Assembly (NCBI GenBank): GCA_025517525.1
Contig: JAOPJZ010000021.1
Location: 1 to 60,994, forward strand
From: Natronosalvus hydrolyticus
Lineage (GTDB): Archaea > Halobacteriota > Halobacteria > Halobacteriales > Natrialbaceae
Direction of reading: 5' to 3'
DNA: 60,994 bases
How positions within the stretch are numbered: the stretch's first letter is position 1; each line of letters starts with the position of its first letter. A program made the translations under genes and the position numbers. Shown piece after piece: positions 26,104 through 35,581 of this stretch. The notes beneath the pieces were generated by a model. That model saw only the letters and a list, made by a program, of their open reading frames with translations. It was not told where the DNA came from and did no database searches.

Positions 26104-27817
26104 GGATACCGCCGAAGACGACGCCAGCAGTCCCTACACGCTCCAGCGTGAGGCCGAGGAGACGGCCGACGACGCCTATCACGCCTTCTGGGCCGACGAG
26201 GTCGCCGACCGCGTCGAAGCTCGAGACCCCGAGGAACCGGTCGTGATCAAAGGCGGTATCTCCCCATCCGGGGTGCCCCACCTGGGGAACATGAACGAGA
26301 TAATGCGCGGCTACTACGTGGCCGCGGTGTTGCGCGAACGCGGTCACGAGGTGCGGCAGGTGTTCACCGCCGACGACCGCGACCCGCTGCGGAAACTCCC
26401 GCGAACGCTCTGTGATCTCGAGGGGAACCTGGTCGACCTGGGCGAGGTCAACGCGGGCGCACTTGGACGGAACCTCGGATCGCCGTACACCGACATCCCG
26501 GACCCCTTTGGCTGTTGTGACTCCTATGGCGAGCACTTCTCGACGATTATCCAGCGGAGCGCCGACGCCCTCGAGGTGCCAATCGACCTCGTTTCGACGA
26601 CCGAGCTGTACGAATCCGGCGAGTTCGATCCGGTGGTCGAGCACGTCCTCGAGAACCGTGAACAGGCGGCTGCCGTGCTGTCGAACTACCAGGACAAAGT
26701 CGACGGCGAGTACGTTCCGTTCAATCCGATCTGTGCCGAGTGTGGCAAGGTGACCGAAACCGTCACGGGAATTGACCTGGAGACGGGCACCGTCGACTAC
26801 GAGTGTACGGATATGGAAGCAGGCGACAACACGATCAGCGGCTGTGGCCACGAGGGGACGGCCACGTTCCGCGAAGGGAAGATGCCCTGGCGCTTCGAGT
26901 GGCCCGGCCAGTGGCAAGTACTGGGTGTGGATTTCGAACCGTTTGGCAAAGACCACGCCGAGGGCTCCTGGCCCAGCGGCGATGACATCGCCCGAAACGT
27001 CCTCGGTATCGAACCCCCCGTGCCGATGGTCTACGAGTGGTTCACCCTCGATGGCGAGCCGTTCTCGTCTTCCCAGGGGAACGTCATCCTCGTCTCGGAC
27101 GTCCTCGAGGTCCTCGAGCCGGAAGTGCTGCGCTATTTCTTCGCCAAAGACCCGGCGAAGGCACGCGATTTCAGTATCGAGCGTCTCGACTTGCTTGTCG
27201 ACGAGTTCGACCGCTTCGAGGCGACCTACTTCGGCGAGGTCGAGGCCAGCGAGGACGAACAGGCCTTTGCCGACCGAGTCTATCCGCTCGTGATGGACGG
27301 CGTTGTGTCGGCAGGCGAGGATTCGACACTATCGCTCGAGGAACGCGCCGAACGGATCCGTCTGCCCTACACGTTCGCGGCCGTGCTCGGGATGACGGAC
27401 GATCCCGAGCTGCGGGAGGAAATCGCCCGAAGAGAGGGCCACATCTCCGATGACGCGCCAGACTGGGCGGTCGAAGATGCCCTCGCTCGCGTCGAACGGG
27501 CTCGAAACTGGGCGCGTCGCACCGAAAACGAGTTCGACTACGAACTCAAACGCGAGACGATTCCAGACCACGAGTTCGACGCGGCGACGGAGGCTGCCCT
27601 CGAGGACCTCGCTGACTTCATCGAGGAGGGCCACGACGGCGAGGCGATCCAGGGTGAGATTTACGAGGCTGCGAGACGCCACGACGTCGACGTCGGCGAC
27701 TTTTTCGGCGCCGGCTACCGGCTCTTTTTCGACGAGTCTCAGGGGCCAAAGCTCGGCCCGTTCCTCGGGAAAGTCGACCAGGCGTTCGTCGTCGACCGAC
27801 TGCGTCGCGAGCGGTGA
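26093..27817 (+). CDS. lysS: Lysyl-tRNA synthetase, class I
   Basis: 574 aa. Class I LysRS charges tRNA-Lys and is typical of archaea. The HIGH-type motif is GVPHLGN (in GGISPSGVPHLGNMNEIMRG), the KMSKS-type motif is SSSQGNV (in GEPFSSSQGNVILVS), and cysteine pairs CAEC and a later CGH suggest a zinc site. ATG 26093 is preferred; ATG 26087 lies two codons upstream. It starts inside the end of pyrH in another frame. Confidence 0.95.
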   Translation: MSTEDTAEDDASSPYTLQREAEETADDAYHAFWADEVADRVEARDPEEPVVIKGGISPSGVPHLGNMNEIMRGYYVAAVLRERGHEVRQVFTADDRDPLRKLPRTLCDLEGNLVDLGEVNAGALGRNLGSPYTDIPDPFGCCDSYGEHFSTIIQRSADALEVPIDLVSTTELYESGEFDPVVEHVLENREQAAAVLSNYQDKVDGEYVPFNPICAECGKVTETVTGIDLETGTVDYECTDMEAGDNTISGCGHEGTATFREGKMPWRFEWPGQWQVLGVDFEPFGKDHAEGSWPSGDDIARNVLGIEPPVPMVYEWFTLDGEPFSSSQGNVILVSDVLEVLEPEVLRYFFAKDPAKARDFSIERLDLLVDEFDRFEATYFGEVEASEDEQAFADRVYPLVMDGVVSAGEDSTLSLEERAERIRLPYTFAAVLGMTDDPELREEIARREGHISDDAPDWAVEDALARVERARNWARRTENEFDYELKRETIPDHEFDAATEAALEDLADFIEEGHDGEAIQGEIYEAARRHDVDVGDFFGAGYRLFFDESQGPKLGPFLGKVDQAFVVDRLRRER

Positions 27818-27954
27818 CCGGTTTTTGCCCTCTTTCGAGTCACGTCGATAGAAACGCCTCGAGGTTCGAACGCCCCCTCGAGTAGTTCTCTGCCCGATTC
27901 GCTTCGAGCGAGCAGACAAAACGCCTTTGGCCGCGCCTCCCTGAGAGGGTACCA

Positions 27955-29784
27955 ATGCAGCTGTCCGCGCTCCTCTCTATGCCCTCGCTCCCGGTTTCGG
28001 ACACGGTCCTCTGGATACTCCTCGGCATCGGTCTGTACTGGCTGACCATCGGCGCGCTACGCAACCGCGGCCTGCTTCCCGACTACGTCAGCACGCAAGG
28101 TCCTATCCTGACCGTCCACACCAAGCGTGGCCGTGCGTTCCTCGACCGGCTCTCTCGGCCCAAGCGGTTCTGGCGAGCGTGGGCCAACATCGGTGTCGGC
28201 ATCGCTATCGTCGTCATGGGTGCCATGTTCTTTTTCTTGCTCTCGGCGGCGATTCTCTCGAGTCAGGCCCCACAGGCCTCCAGCGTCCAGCAGCCGACGA
28301 ACGTACTCGTGATTCCGGGCGTCAACGAGTTCCTGCCGTTGTCGGCGACTCCCGGTATCGTTTTCGGTCTACTTGTCGGCCTCGTCGTCCACGAGGGCGG
28401 TCACGGCCTGCTCTGTCGGGTCGAAGACATCGACATCAACTCGATGGGCGTGGCCCTCTTCGCGTTGTTGCCGATCGGCGCGTTCGTCGAACCTGATCAA
28501 AAGAGCAGTCGAGAAGCCTCTCGAGGCGGCCAGACGCGGATGTTCGCAGCCGGCGTTACCTTTAATTTCATCGTGACGATCATCGCCTTCGCCATCCTCT
28601 TTGGCCCGGTCGCCGGTGCCATCGCCGTCGCACCGGGGGCCGCCGTCGGGGGTGTTGCCCCCGGTTCGCCGGCCGATAGCGCCGGTGTCCAGCCGAACGA
28701 CCGGATTACGGCGATCAACGGGCAGGCCATCGAGGGTAACGACGACCTGACCGACCGCCTCGAGGCCGAAGGCGGCGACTCGGTGCAAGTCGAAATCAAC
28801 GGCGATGAGACGGCCGAGATGCAACAGGCGCTGCCGGTGACAGCAGTGACCGACGGTAACCCGCTGGGCCTCGAAAAAGGTGACCTGATTCTCGCGGTTA
28901 ACGGCGAATCTGTCGTCACCGAGACCGGCTTCCTTGAGGCCGTCGGGGACGACGAAACGGTCACGCTGACAATCGAGCGCGATGGCGAGCGCCAGACACT
29001 CGAGTCGGTCCCCGTCGGGAGCTACGTCGAAATAACCGAGGACGGCCCGCTCGCTGATGCTGGCGCGCCGCCGGGCGAACGGTTCGTCATCACCTCGTTC
29101 GACGGCGAACGAACGCCATCCTACGAGTCGCTGTCTTCGCATCTTGGTTCGACCGATCCCGGCGACACCGTCGAGGTGGGCGGTTATCTCGACGGCGAAC
29201 CGGTCAGCTACACGGTCGAACTGGGCGAGCGCAGTCAGCTAACCGGCGGTGGCACGGTCGGCTTCTTTGGCATTCAGGGCATTTCGGGAGTGATCGTCAA
29301 CGATGGCGGTATCGAGCTGTATCCGGCTGACGAGTATCTTGCTATCCTCGGCGGTGACGCCGATGGCAGTTACGGTGGCGTGACCGACAGCTTCCTCGGC
29401 AAGATCGCCTTTGTACTCTTCTTGCCCATCGTCTCCGTGATCGAACTGCTCCCGTACAACTTCGCCGGCTTCACCGGCGGTATCGAGAACTTCTACGAGA
29501 CGCAGGGAGCGCTTGGGATGTTTGGCGACTGGACCGTCTTCGCCGTCGCGAACATGCTCTTTTGGACCGGCTGGATCAACGTCCAACTGGGCTTTTTCAA
29601 CTGCATTCCGGCGTTCCCGCTGGATGGCGGTCACATCCTTCGAAATAGCACGGAAGCGGTCCTCTCGAGGCTCCCCTTCGATGCGACTCGAGGCATGGTT
29701 CGGCTCGTCACGACCACCGTCGGCGTGACGATGCTCTTTAGCTTCCTGTTCATGCTGTTTGGCCCGCAGTTGCTATCGGGCTGA
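27955..29784 (+). CDS. M50-family site-2 protease with two PDZ-like domains
   Basis: 609 aa. N-terminal transmembrane helices are followed by the zinc motif HEGGH at residues 146-150. Two PDZ-like regions (GGVAPGSPADSAGVQPNDRI and NPLGLEKGDLILAVNGES) lie between the active-site helix pair, and NCIPAFPLDGGHILRN in the C-terminal membrane region supplies the third ligand. PDZ-bearing site-2 proteases such as RseP cut anti-sigma or other membrane regulators after a first cleavage; the archaeal substrates are unknown. It is a stand-alone gene ahead of tgtA. Confidence 0.92.
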   Translation: MQLSALLSMPSLPVSDTVLWILLGIGLYWLTIGALRNRGLLPDYVSTQGPILTVHTKRGRAFLDRLSRPKRFWRAWANIGVGIAIVVMGAMFFFLLSAAILSSQAPQASSVQQPTNVLVIPGVNEFLPLSATPGIVFGLLVGLVVHEGGHGLLCRVEDIDINSMGVALFALLPIGAFVEPDQKSSREASRGGQTRMFAAGVTFNFIVTIIAFAILFGPVAGAIAVAPGAAVGGVAPGSPADSAGVQPNDRITAINGQAIEGNDDLTDRLEAEGGDSVQVEINGDETAEMQQALPVTAVTDGNPLGLEKGDLILAVNGESVVTETGFLEAVGDDETVTLTIERDGERQTLESVPVGSYVEITEDGPLADAGAPPGERFVITSFDGERTPSYESLSSHLGSTDPGDTVEVGGYLDGEPVSYTVELGERSQLTGGGTVGFFGIQGISGVIVNDGGIELYPADEYLAILGGDADGSYGGVTDSFLGKIAFVLFLPIVSVIELLPYNFAGFTGGIENFYETQGALGMFGDWTVFAVANMLFWTGWINVQLGFFNCIPAFPLDGGHILRNSTEAVLSRLPFDATRGMVRLVTTTVGVTMLFSFLFMLFGPQLLSG

Positions 29785-29860
29785 CGGCGACCCCTGACTC
29801 GAGGTCACCCCACCGCATCAGAACGGAACGTTTACCGCCGTCCTCGGCAAGACACGATAA

Positions 29861-31354
29861 ATGCGCGAGTCCTTCGAAATTCGGGCGACGGACGCCGGCG
29901 GTCGACTCGGCGAACTCACAGTTCCGCGAGCGGACGTCACCGTCGAAACCCCGGCGCTCTTACCGGTTATCAATCCCCATCTCGACACGGTCGAGCCGCG
30001 ACAGCTCGAGACCGAGTTCGGGGCGGAGATTCTGATCACGAACGCGTACATCGTTTACAACAGCGAGGACGTTCGTGAACGGGCCCTCGAGGACGGTCTT
30101 CACGACCTGCTCGGCTTCGATGGCGCAATCATGACCGATTCGGGCTCGTTTCAGCTCTCGGAGTACGGCGAGATCACCGTGACCACCGAGGAAATTCTCA
30201 GGTTCCAGCACGACATCGGCTCAGATATCGCGACCCCGGTCGACATTCCGACGCCGCCGGACGTCTCACGGGAACGCGCCGAGACGGAACTCGAGACGAC
30301 ACAGGAGCGACTCGAAATCGCCGAAGGCGTCGACACGGGCGAGATGCTGGTCAACGCTCCGGTGCAGGGGTCTACGTATCCCGATTTGCGCGAACGAGCG
30401 GGTAAACACGCCGACGGAACGGACCTTGACGTGTTCCCTATCGGCGCTGTCGTGCCGTTGATGAACGACTATCGCTACGACGATATGGTCGACGTCATCG
30501 CCGGTGCCAAACGGGGCCTCGGTGCCGACGCGCCGGTTCACCTCTTTGGGGCCGGACACCCGATGATGTTCGCGCTCGCAGTCGGCATGGGCTGTGACCT
30601 GTTCGATTCGGCCGCCTACGCCCTGTACGCCAGAGACGACCGCTACCTGACCGTCAGGGGAACGCGTCACCTCGAGGACCTGTCGTATCTCCCCTGTCCG
30701 TGTCCGGTCTGTACCGACAACGACCCCGACTCGCTGGCCGCCCTTCCGGACGCCGAACGCGAGACGGCGCTGGCGAGACACAACCTGCACGTGAGCTTCG
30801 CCGAAATCCGTCGCATCAAGCAGGCTATCCGCGCCGGTCGCTTGCTCGAACTCGTCGAACAGCGGGCGCGTTCCCATCCGACGATGCTCGACGGCTACCG
30901 GGCGCTCTTGGCCCACGCGGACCAACTCGAGCGAACTGACCCGGTTTCGAAAGGGCCGTTTTTCTACACCTCACACGAGAGTGCACGCCGACCCGAGGTC
31001 CTTCGTCACCATCGGCGTCTCGAGCGACTGGCCGTTCCCGACTCGGTGTTTCTCACGGAGGGTGAGGCCTCGAGCGATGAGCGCTTCGATGCCTCCTGGC
31101 GGGTGAAACCGCCGTTCGGTCCGTTCCCCCGCGCGCTCTCTCGAACGTATCCCCTGACGGCGGAAGTGCCCGATCGTCGTGATCGGGCGGCCCTCGAGGC
31201 TGCGGCAACCGGTGTCACTCGACTGGTCGAGGCGAATCCCGACAGCGAGTTTACGCTGGGCCATCGCGGTTGGCCTGACTCGGTCCTCGAGACGTTGCCG
31301 GCATCGGTGGCGACGCTCGACCTGACGACCGCGTTGTATGCCGACGAGGAGTGA
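29861..31354 (+). CDS. tgtA: tRNA-guanine(15) transglycosylase (archaeosine synthesis)
   Basis: 497 aa. Exchanges guanine-15 of archaeal tRNA for preQ0, the first step to archaeosine. The catalytic segment IMTDSGSFQLSEYG and LVNAPVQGSTYPDLR are present. The zinc site CPCPVCTDND with a downstream His follows DLSYLPCPCPVC. The C-terminal 200 residues include an archaeal-specific extension but are shorter than full-length archaeal TGT with a PUA domain, so the PUA part is probably encoded by a separate gene (arcS/tgtA2) elsewhere. That last point is inferred from length. Confidence 0.94.
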   Translation: MRESFEIRATDAGGRLGELTVPRADVTVETPALLPVINPHLDTVEPRQLETEFGAEILITNAYIVYNSEDVRERALEDGLHDLLGFDGAIMTDSGSFQLSEYGEITVTTEEILRFQHDIGSDIATPVDIPTPPDVSRERAETELETTQERLEIAEGVDTGEMLVNAPVQGSTYPDLRERAGKHADGTDLDVFPIGAVVPLMNDYRYDDMVDVIAGAKRGLGADAPVHLFGAGHPMMFALAVGMGCDLFDSAAYALYARDDRYLTVRGTRHLEDLSYLPCPCPVCTDNDPDSLAALPDAERETALARHNLHVSFAEIRRIKQAIRAGRLLELVEQRARSHPTMLDGYRALLAHADQLERTDPVSKGPFFYTSHESARRPEVLRHHRRLERLAVPDSVFLTEGEASSDERFDASWRVKPPFGPFPRALSRTYPLTAEVPDRRDRAALEAAATGVTRLVEANPDSEFTLGHRGWPDSVLETLPASVATLDLTTALYADEE

Positions 31355-31462
31355 GAGGGTTCGTTGTCATTGCTTCCCGGAAAAGCGGCCTTTTCGCCTG
31401 TTCGCGACGGCGAGCGCTGTCTCGAGTCGCCGTGATTATGTTCGTTCGGTCCGGACCACTCG

Positions 31463-31792
31463 ATGATGGCTCTCTGGCGTGACGTACTCAGGTGGAGCGG
31501 GCTGGCGGCGGTAGCTGGAATTACGCTTCTCGCTCCGGCGCTGTTGCTCGACTTCGGGTACACTCACGACCGATTTCTGTTGCTGTCGGCACTGGTGATT
31601 TCGGGCTGGGTGGGCGCGTTCGGTATCGTTCGAAACGAGACCAAGTGGGGATATCTCGGTGCACTCGGCCTGGTTGTCTTTTCGTTCTGGGACGTACTCT
31701 TGCAGACGGCAGCGATTCCGGCGGCGATGTTGATCACTCTCGGCGTGCTCGCGACTCGAGGGATGGACGCCGAGACCCAGGAGACGGAGTGA
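31463..31792 (+). CDS. Small membrane protein, unknown function
   Basis: 109 aa with three or four hydrophobic helices: LAAVAGITLLAPALLLDFG, FLLLSALVISGWVGAFG, YLGALGLVVFSFWDVLL and AAMLITLGVLATRG. A short acidic tail closes it. No motif is recognised. It lies in tandem 108 bp after tgtA and 72 bp before the oligoendopeptidase gene, but the gaps hold enough room for separate promoters. Confidence 0.65.
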   Translation: MMALWRDVLRWSGLAAVAGITLLAPALLLDFGYTHDRFLLLSALVISGWVGAFGIVRNETKWGYLGALGLVVFSFWDVLLQTAAIPAAMLITLGVLATRGMDAETQETE

Positions 31793-31864
31793 ACCGGGGC
31801 GGCCCGGTTTGCCCTCGAGCGATAGTTCGACACGTTTTACCAGTTTCGTTCCAAAATATCCCGT

Positions 31865-33709
31865 ATGAGTTCCGTTCCCACACGGTCGGAGATCGACGAG
31901 GAATACATCTGGGACCTCGAGAGTATCTACGCGACCGACGACGACTGGGAGGCCGCCTACGAGGACGCTGCCGACCGTATCGAGGAGCTGGCGAGTTACG
32001 AGGGGCAAGCGACCGACGACGCCGAAACCCTGCTTGCGATCCTGGAGTTACGCGACAGCCTGATGCGGGAAATCTCGATGATCGGGGCGTACGCTCGGAT
32101 GCGAAGCGACGAGGATACGACGAATCAGGAGTACCAGGCGCTGAGCGCTCGTGCCCAATCACTGGCTGCCGACGCAAGTGCTGCCGCCTCGTTTATCGAA
32201 CCCGAACTGCAGGAATTGACCAAAGCCGACTTCGAGTCGATGGTCGAGGCGGAACCGGGGCTCGAGACGTACGCGCATTACGTCGACGACGTGTTGCGGA
32301 TGAAGCCCCACACTCGCTCGGCAGAAATCGAGGCGCTGCTGGCCGACCTGAGCGAGGTCACGGGTGCCCCCGGCGAGGTCTACAACATGCTCTCGAACGC
32401 GGATATGACGTTTCCGACGGTCGAAGAGAGCGAGGGGTATCGCCAATCGGACGCCCCGAGCGATGACGAATCGCCAGACGCCGAAGTCGAGGGCGTCGAG
32501 ATCACCCAGAGCAACTTCGTTAACCTGCTCAAACGTCCCGACCGTGACTTCCGTCAGCGCGTCTACGAGGCCTACTTTGACGAGTGGGAATCGGTCCGCA
32601 ACACGGTCGCCACCTCGTACAAAAACAGCGTCAAAACCGACGTCAAACTCGCGCAGGCGAGAAACTACGAGACGGCCCGCGAAGCCGCCCTCGACGGTCC
32701 CAACGTCCCGGTCGAGGTGTACGACACGCTCGTCGAGAGCGTCCACGACAACCTCGAGCACCTGCACCGACACGCCGAACTGAAACGCGAGGCGCTGGGG
32801 GTCGACGAACTGAAAATGTGGGACCTCTACATGCCCCTGACCGGTGACGAGGGGCCGGACGTCGAGTACGACGATGCGGCGCAGTACGTCGTCGATGCGG
32901 TCGCCCCGCTTGGCGAGGAGTACCAGTCTCGCGTCGCGGAGGGCCTCGATTCGCGGTGGGTGGACGTCTATGAAAACGAGGGCAAACGCTCGGGGGCCTA
33001 CTCCGGGGGCACCTACGACACGCAGCCGTTCATCCTGATGAACTACCAGGACGACGTCGCCTCGATGTACACGCTGGCGCACGAACTCGGCCACTCGATG
33101 CACTCCGAACTCACCAAAGACGAACAGCCCTACGTCTACTCGGGCTACGAAATCTTCGTGGCCGAAGTCGCCAGCACGGTGAACGAAGCCTTGCTCACTC
33201 ACCACCTGCTCGAGACCGTCGAGGACCCCGAATTCCGCAAGGCGATTCTCAACGAGTTCCTCGAGCGCGTCCGCTCGACGCTGTACCGACAGACGCTGTT
33301 CGCGGAGTTCGAACACGAAGCCCACGCCCTCGAGGAAGCCGGCGAACCGCTGACCGCCGACCGGCTGGACGAACTGTTCGGCGACCTCAAAAGCCAGTAT
33401 TACGAGCCGGCCGCTATCGACGACCGCATCCATCGCGAGTGGATGCGCATCCCGCATTTCTACCGGGCGTTTTACGTCTACCAGTACGCGACCGGCATCT
33501 CGGCGGCGCTGGCCATCTCGGAGGACATCCTCGAGCGTGGCGAGGACGCTGCGGCGGACTACCGCGCGTTCCTCGAGCGCGGCTCTCGGGAGTATCCGCT
33601 CGAGTTGCTCGAAATCGCGGGCGTCGACATGAGCACGTCCGACCCGATCGACCGTGCGCTGTCGACCTATCGGGACCGCCTCGAGGAACTCGATTTGCTG
33701 CTCGAGTAG
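31865..33709 (+). CDS. pepF: Oligoendopeptidase F (M3 metallopeptidase)
   Basis: 614 aa, the expected length. A cytosolic zinc peptidase that degrades short peptides. The zinc motif HELGHSMH is at about residues 406-413, and the third ligand segment YSGYEIFVAEVASTVNEALL follows about 25 residues later. The N-terminus (WDLESIYATDDDWEAAYED) is the family start. An acidic insertion with SDAPSDDESPDAEVEG near residue 200 is a halophilic feature. Confidence 0.94.
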   Translation: MSSVPTRSEIDEEYIWDLESIYATDDDWEAAYEDAADRIEELASYEGQATDDAETLLAILELRDSLMREISMIGAYARMRSDEDTTNQEYQALSARAQSLAADASAAASFIEPELQELTKADFESMVEAEPGLETYAHYVDDVLRMKPHTRSAEIEALLADLSEVTGAPGEVYNMLSNADMTFPTVEESEGYRQSDAPSDDESPDAEVEGVEITQSNFVNLLKRPDRDFRQRVYEAYFDEWESVRNTVATSYKNSVKTDVKLAQARNYETAREAALDGPNVPVEVYDTLVESVHDNLEHLHRHAELKREALGVDELKMWDLYMPLTGDEGPDVEYDDAAQYVVDAVAPLGEEYQSRVAEGLDSRWVDVYENEGKRSGAYSGGTYDTQPFILMNYQDDVASMYTLAHELGHSMHSELTKDEQPYVYSGYEIFVAEVASTVNEALLTHHLLETVEDPEFRKAILNEFLERVRSTLYRQTLFAEFEHEAHALEEAGEPLTADRLDELFGDLKSQYYEPAAIDDRIHREWMRIPHFYRAFYVYQYATGISAALAISEDILERGEDAAADYRAFLERGSREYPLELLEIAGVDMSTSDPIDRALSTYRDRLEELDLLLE

Positions 33710-33742
33710 CCGGCAGGACCATCGATCTCTTTTCGCCGAAAG

Positions 33743-35473
33743 TCAGTCGCTGCTTGCCGTTTTTACTGGTGCAGTAGAGACGACGTCGACGCCCGTAATT
33801 TCGAAGCGAGCGCCGCCGTCCGTTCCCTCGGCGACCCGGATCGACCAGTCGTGGGCGTCGACGATTTCGGCGACGATAGCCAGTCCCAGTCCGGTTCCGT
33901 CCGGGTTCGTCGTGTAGCCCGAATCGAACACCGTCTCGCGGTCCTCGGCCGGGATACCGACCCCATCGTCTTCGACGAAAAAGCCGTTATCCTCGAGGAC
34001 ACCGACGGTGACGGTGAACGACGCGTTCGATGTTGACACTGTGCCGTCTCCAGCAGGTTCCGCTGAGGACTCGGTTATCCCGTGCTCGATGGCGTTTCGG
34101 AACAGGTTCTCGAGGAGTTGCTGGAGTCGGTCGGGGTCGGCACGCACCCACCTGTCCTCGAGGTCGTCACCCAGGCGTAGCCTCGCCCCCTCGGTGTCCA
34201 CCATCTCCCAGGCGGCGGGGGCGAGAGCTCCCACTTCGACGGGCTCGAGTTCGTCTATCGGATTCCCTTGCCGGGCCAGTGTGAGGACGTCCTGAATGAG
34301 GGCTTCCATCCGGTCGTGTGACTCTTCGACGATGGCGAGGTGTTTGGCGGGTTCGTCACTTTCTCTGGCCATCTCGAGGTGGCCGTTGGCGACGGAGAGC
34401 GGATTACGCAGGTCGTGGCTGATCATGCTCGCAAACGACTCGAGGCGCTCGTTCTGGGCCTCGAGTTCCTGTCGGTAGCGCTCCTGTTCGGTGATGTCGG
34501 CGATGGTGAGAATGCGTCCGAGTTCGGTGTTTCCGGCCCCGAAGGGGCTCTCACCCAGTCGATACCAGTGGGTTTCGTCGTCGCGCTCGCGCACGAACAG
34601 CGGCTGGTCGTCCTCGAGGGTGTCGGTCAGTTCGGGAACCACGTCGTCGATGTGTTCGCCGATAGCGTCGGCTCGGTCAAGTTCGGGAAACAGGCCGCGG
34701 GCGTTCTCGTTGTAATCGCGGATGTGGTCGTCTGCGTCGAGAATCACGATCGGTTCGTCGTGTTTGCCAGCGAGTTGTATCGTCTGAAACTTTTCGACGT
34801 AGACGTACAGCATGCCGACGGCGAAGATGGCGACGCCGATGGGGGAGTAGGTCGTGCCGATCAGCGTCGTCCGGAACGCACCGAGGATGTCGAGGATGAT
34901 GGGTGCACCGGTCAACGCCAGCAACACGACGATGGGCGTCGTGTCGTGATTCAGGCGCTCGAATAGCTCGAGAAGCATGAAAAATCCGACAAACGAGAGC
35001 GCGTAGGCGAGCCCCATGACGACCCAGTGAAGTGGCTGGTGGTGGATCAGGAGATGGTTGAACGGCGACGTGGTCCACTCGGCCGTGAAGTAGAGCCCGT
35101 GTAGCCCGTTGGTAAGTTTGACGCCAACGATAGCGAGGTAGGTCCCCACGGCGAGACGTCGGTAAGTCGGATTACGGTGGAGCGTTCGGCCCGTATACGC
35201 CGAACAGAAGTGGAGCCAGGGGCCGACGGCACCGATACCGATCACCAGGCCGGTGTAGTAGAAAACCAGGGTGAGTTCGTCCGTCGGGGCGACCAGATAC
35301 CCGACGTGGGCGGCTGCCCAGCCCCCACTCAGCACGAGCAACCAGGTCAGGCCGACTCGGGTGTCTCGGTGTTCAATTGCCTGCGCGCGAGGAACGCTGA
35401 TAAAACACGCGAGTGAACTGAGACCGAATACGACGACATACAGCAAAAAGAGCGAACTTGTCACAGATACCAA
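33743..35473 (-). CDS. Sensor histidine kinase with 7TM N-terminal domain and PAS
   Basis: 576 aa. Residues about 1-235 hold seven hydrophobic segments of the haloarchaeal histidine-kinase 7TM type. A PAS domain follows (VILDADDHIRDYNENARGLF). The phospho-acceptor His353 is in SMISHDLRNPLSV, and the ATPase motifs LFRNAIEHG, DDGVGIP and GTGLGLAI complete the kinase. No receiver domain is attached and no response regulator is adjacent, so the partner must lie elsewhere. The stimulus is unknown. The gene is divergent from pan. Confidence 0.92.
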   Translation of the reverse strand: MVSVTSSLFLLYVVVFGLSSLACFISVPRAQAIEHRDTRVGLTWLLVLSGGWAAAHVGYLVAPTDELTLVFYYTGLVIGIGAVGPWLHFCSAYTGRTLHRNPTYRRLAVGTYLAIVGVKLTNGLHGLYFTAEWTTSPFNHLLIHHQPLHWVVMGLAYALSFVGFFMLLELFERLNHDTTPIVVLLALTGAPIILDILGAFRTTLIGTTYSPIGVAIFAVGMLYVYVEKFQTIQLAGKHDEPIVILDADDHIRDYNENARGLFPELDRADAIGEHIDDVVPELTDTLEDDQPLFVRERDDETHWYRLGESPFGAGNTELGRILTIADITEQERYRQELEAQNERLESFASMISHDLRNPLSVANGHLEMARESDEPAKHLAIVEESHDRMEALIQDVLTLARQGNPIDELEPVEVGALAPAAWEMVDTEGARLRLGDDLEDRWVRADPDRLQQLLENLFRNAIEHGITESSAEPAGDGTVSTSNASFTVTVGVLEDNGFFVEDDGVGIPAEDRETVFDSGYTTNPDGTGLGLAIVAEIVDAHDWSIRVAEGTDGGARFEITGVDVVSTAPVKTASSD

Positions 35474-35581
35474 GAATTTGGGGCCAAACCGTATTTATCT
35501 ATCGGCAATACTGTCTTTCGGCGAGATGCGTCCGGGACCCAAAGGCAGATGTATCGTCGGCAGTTATCCACGGTCGTCACG

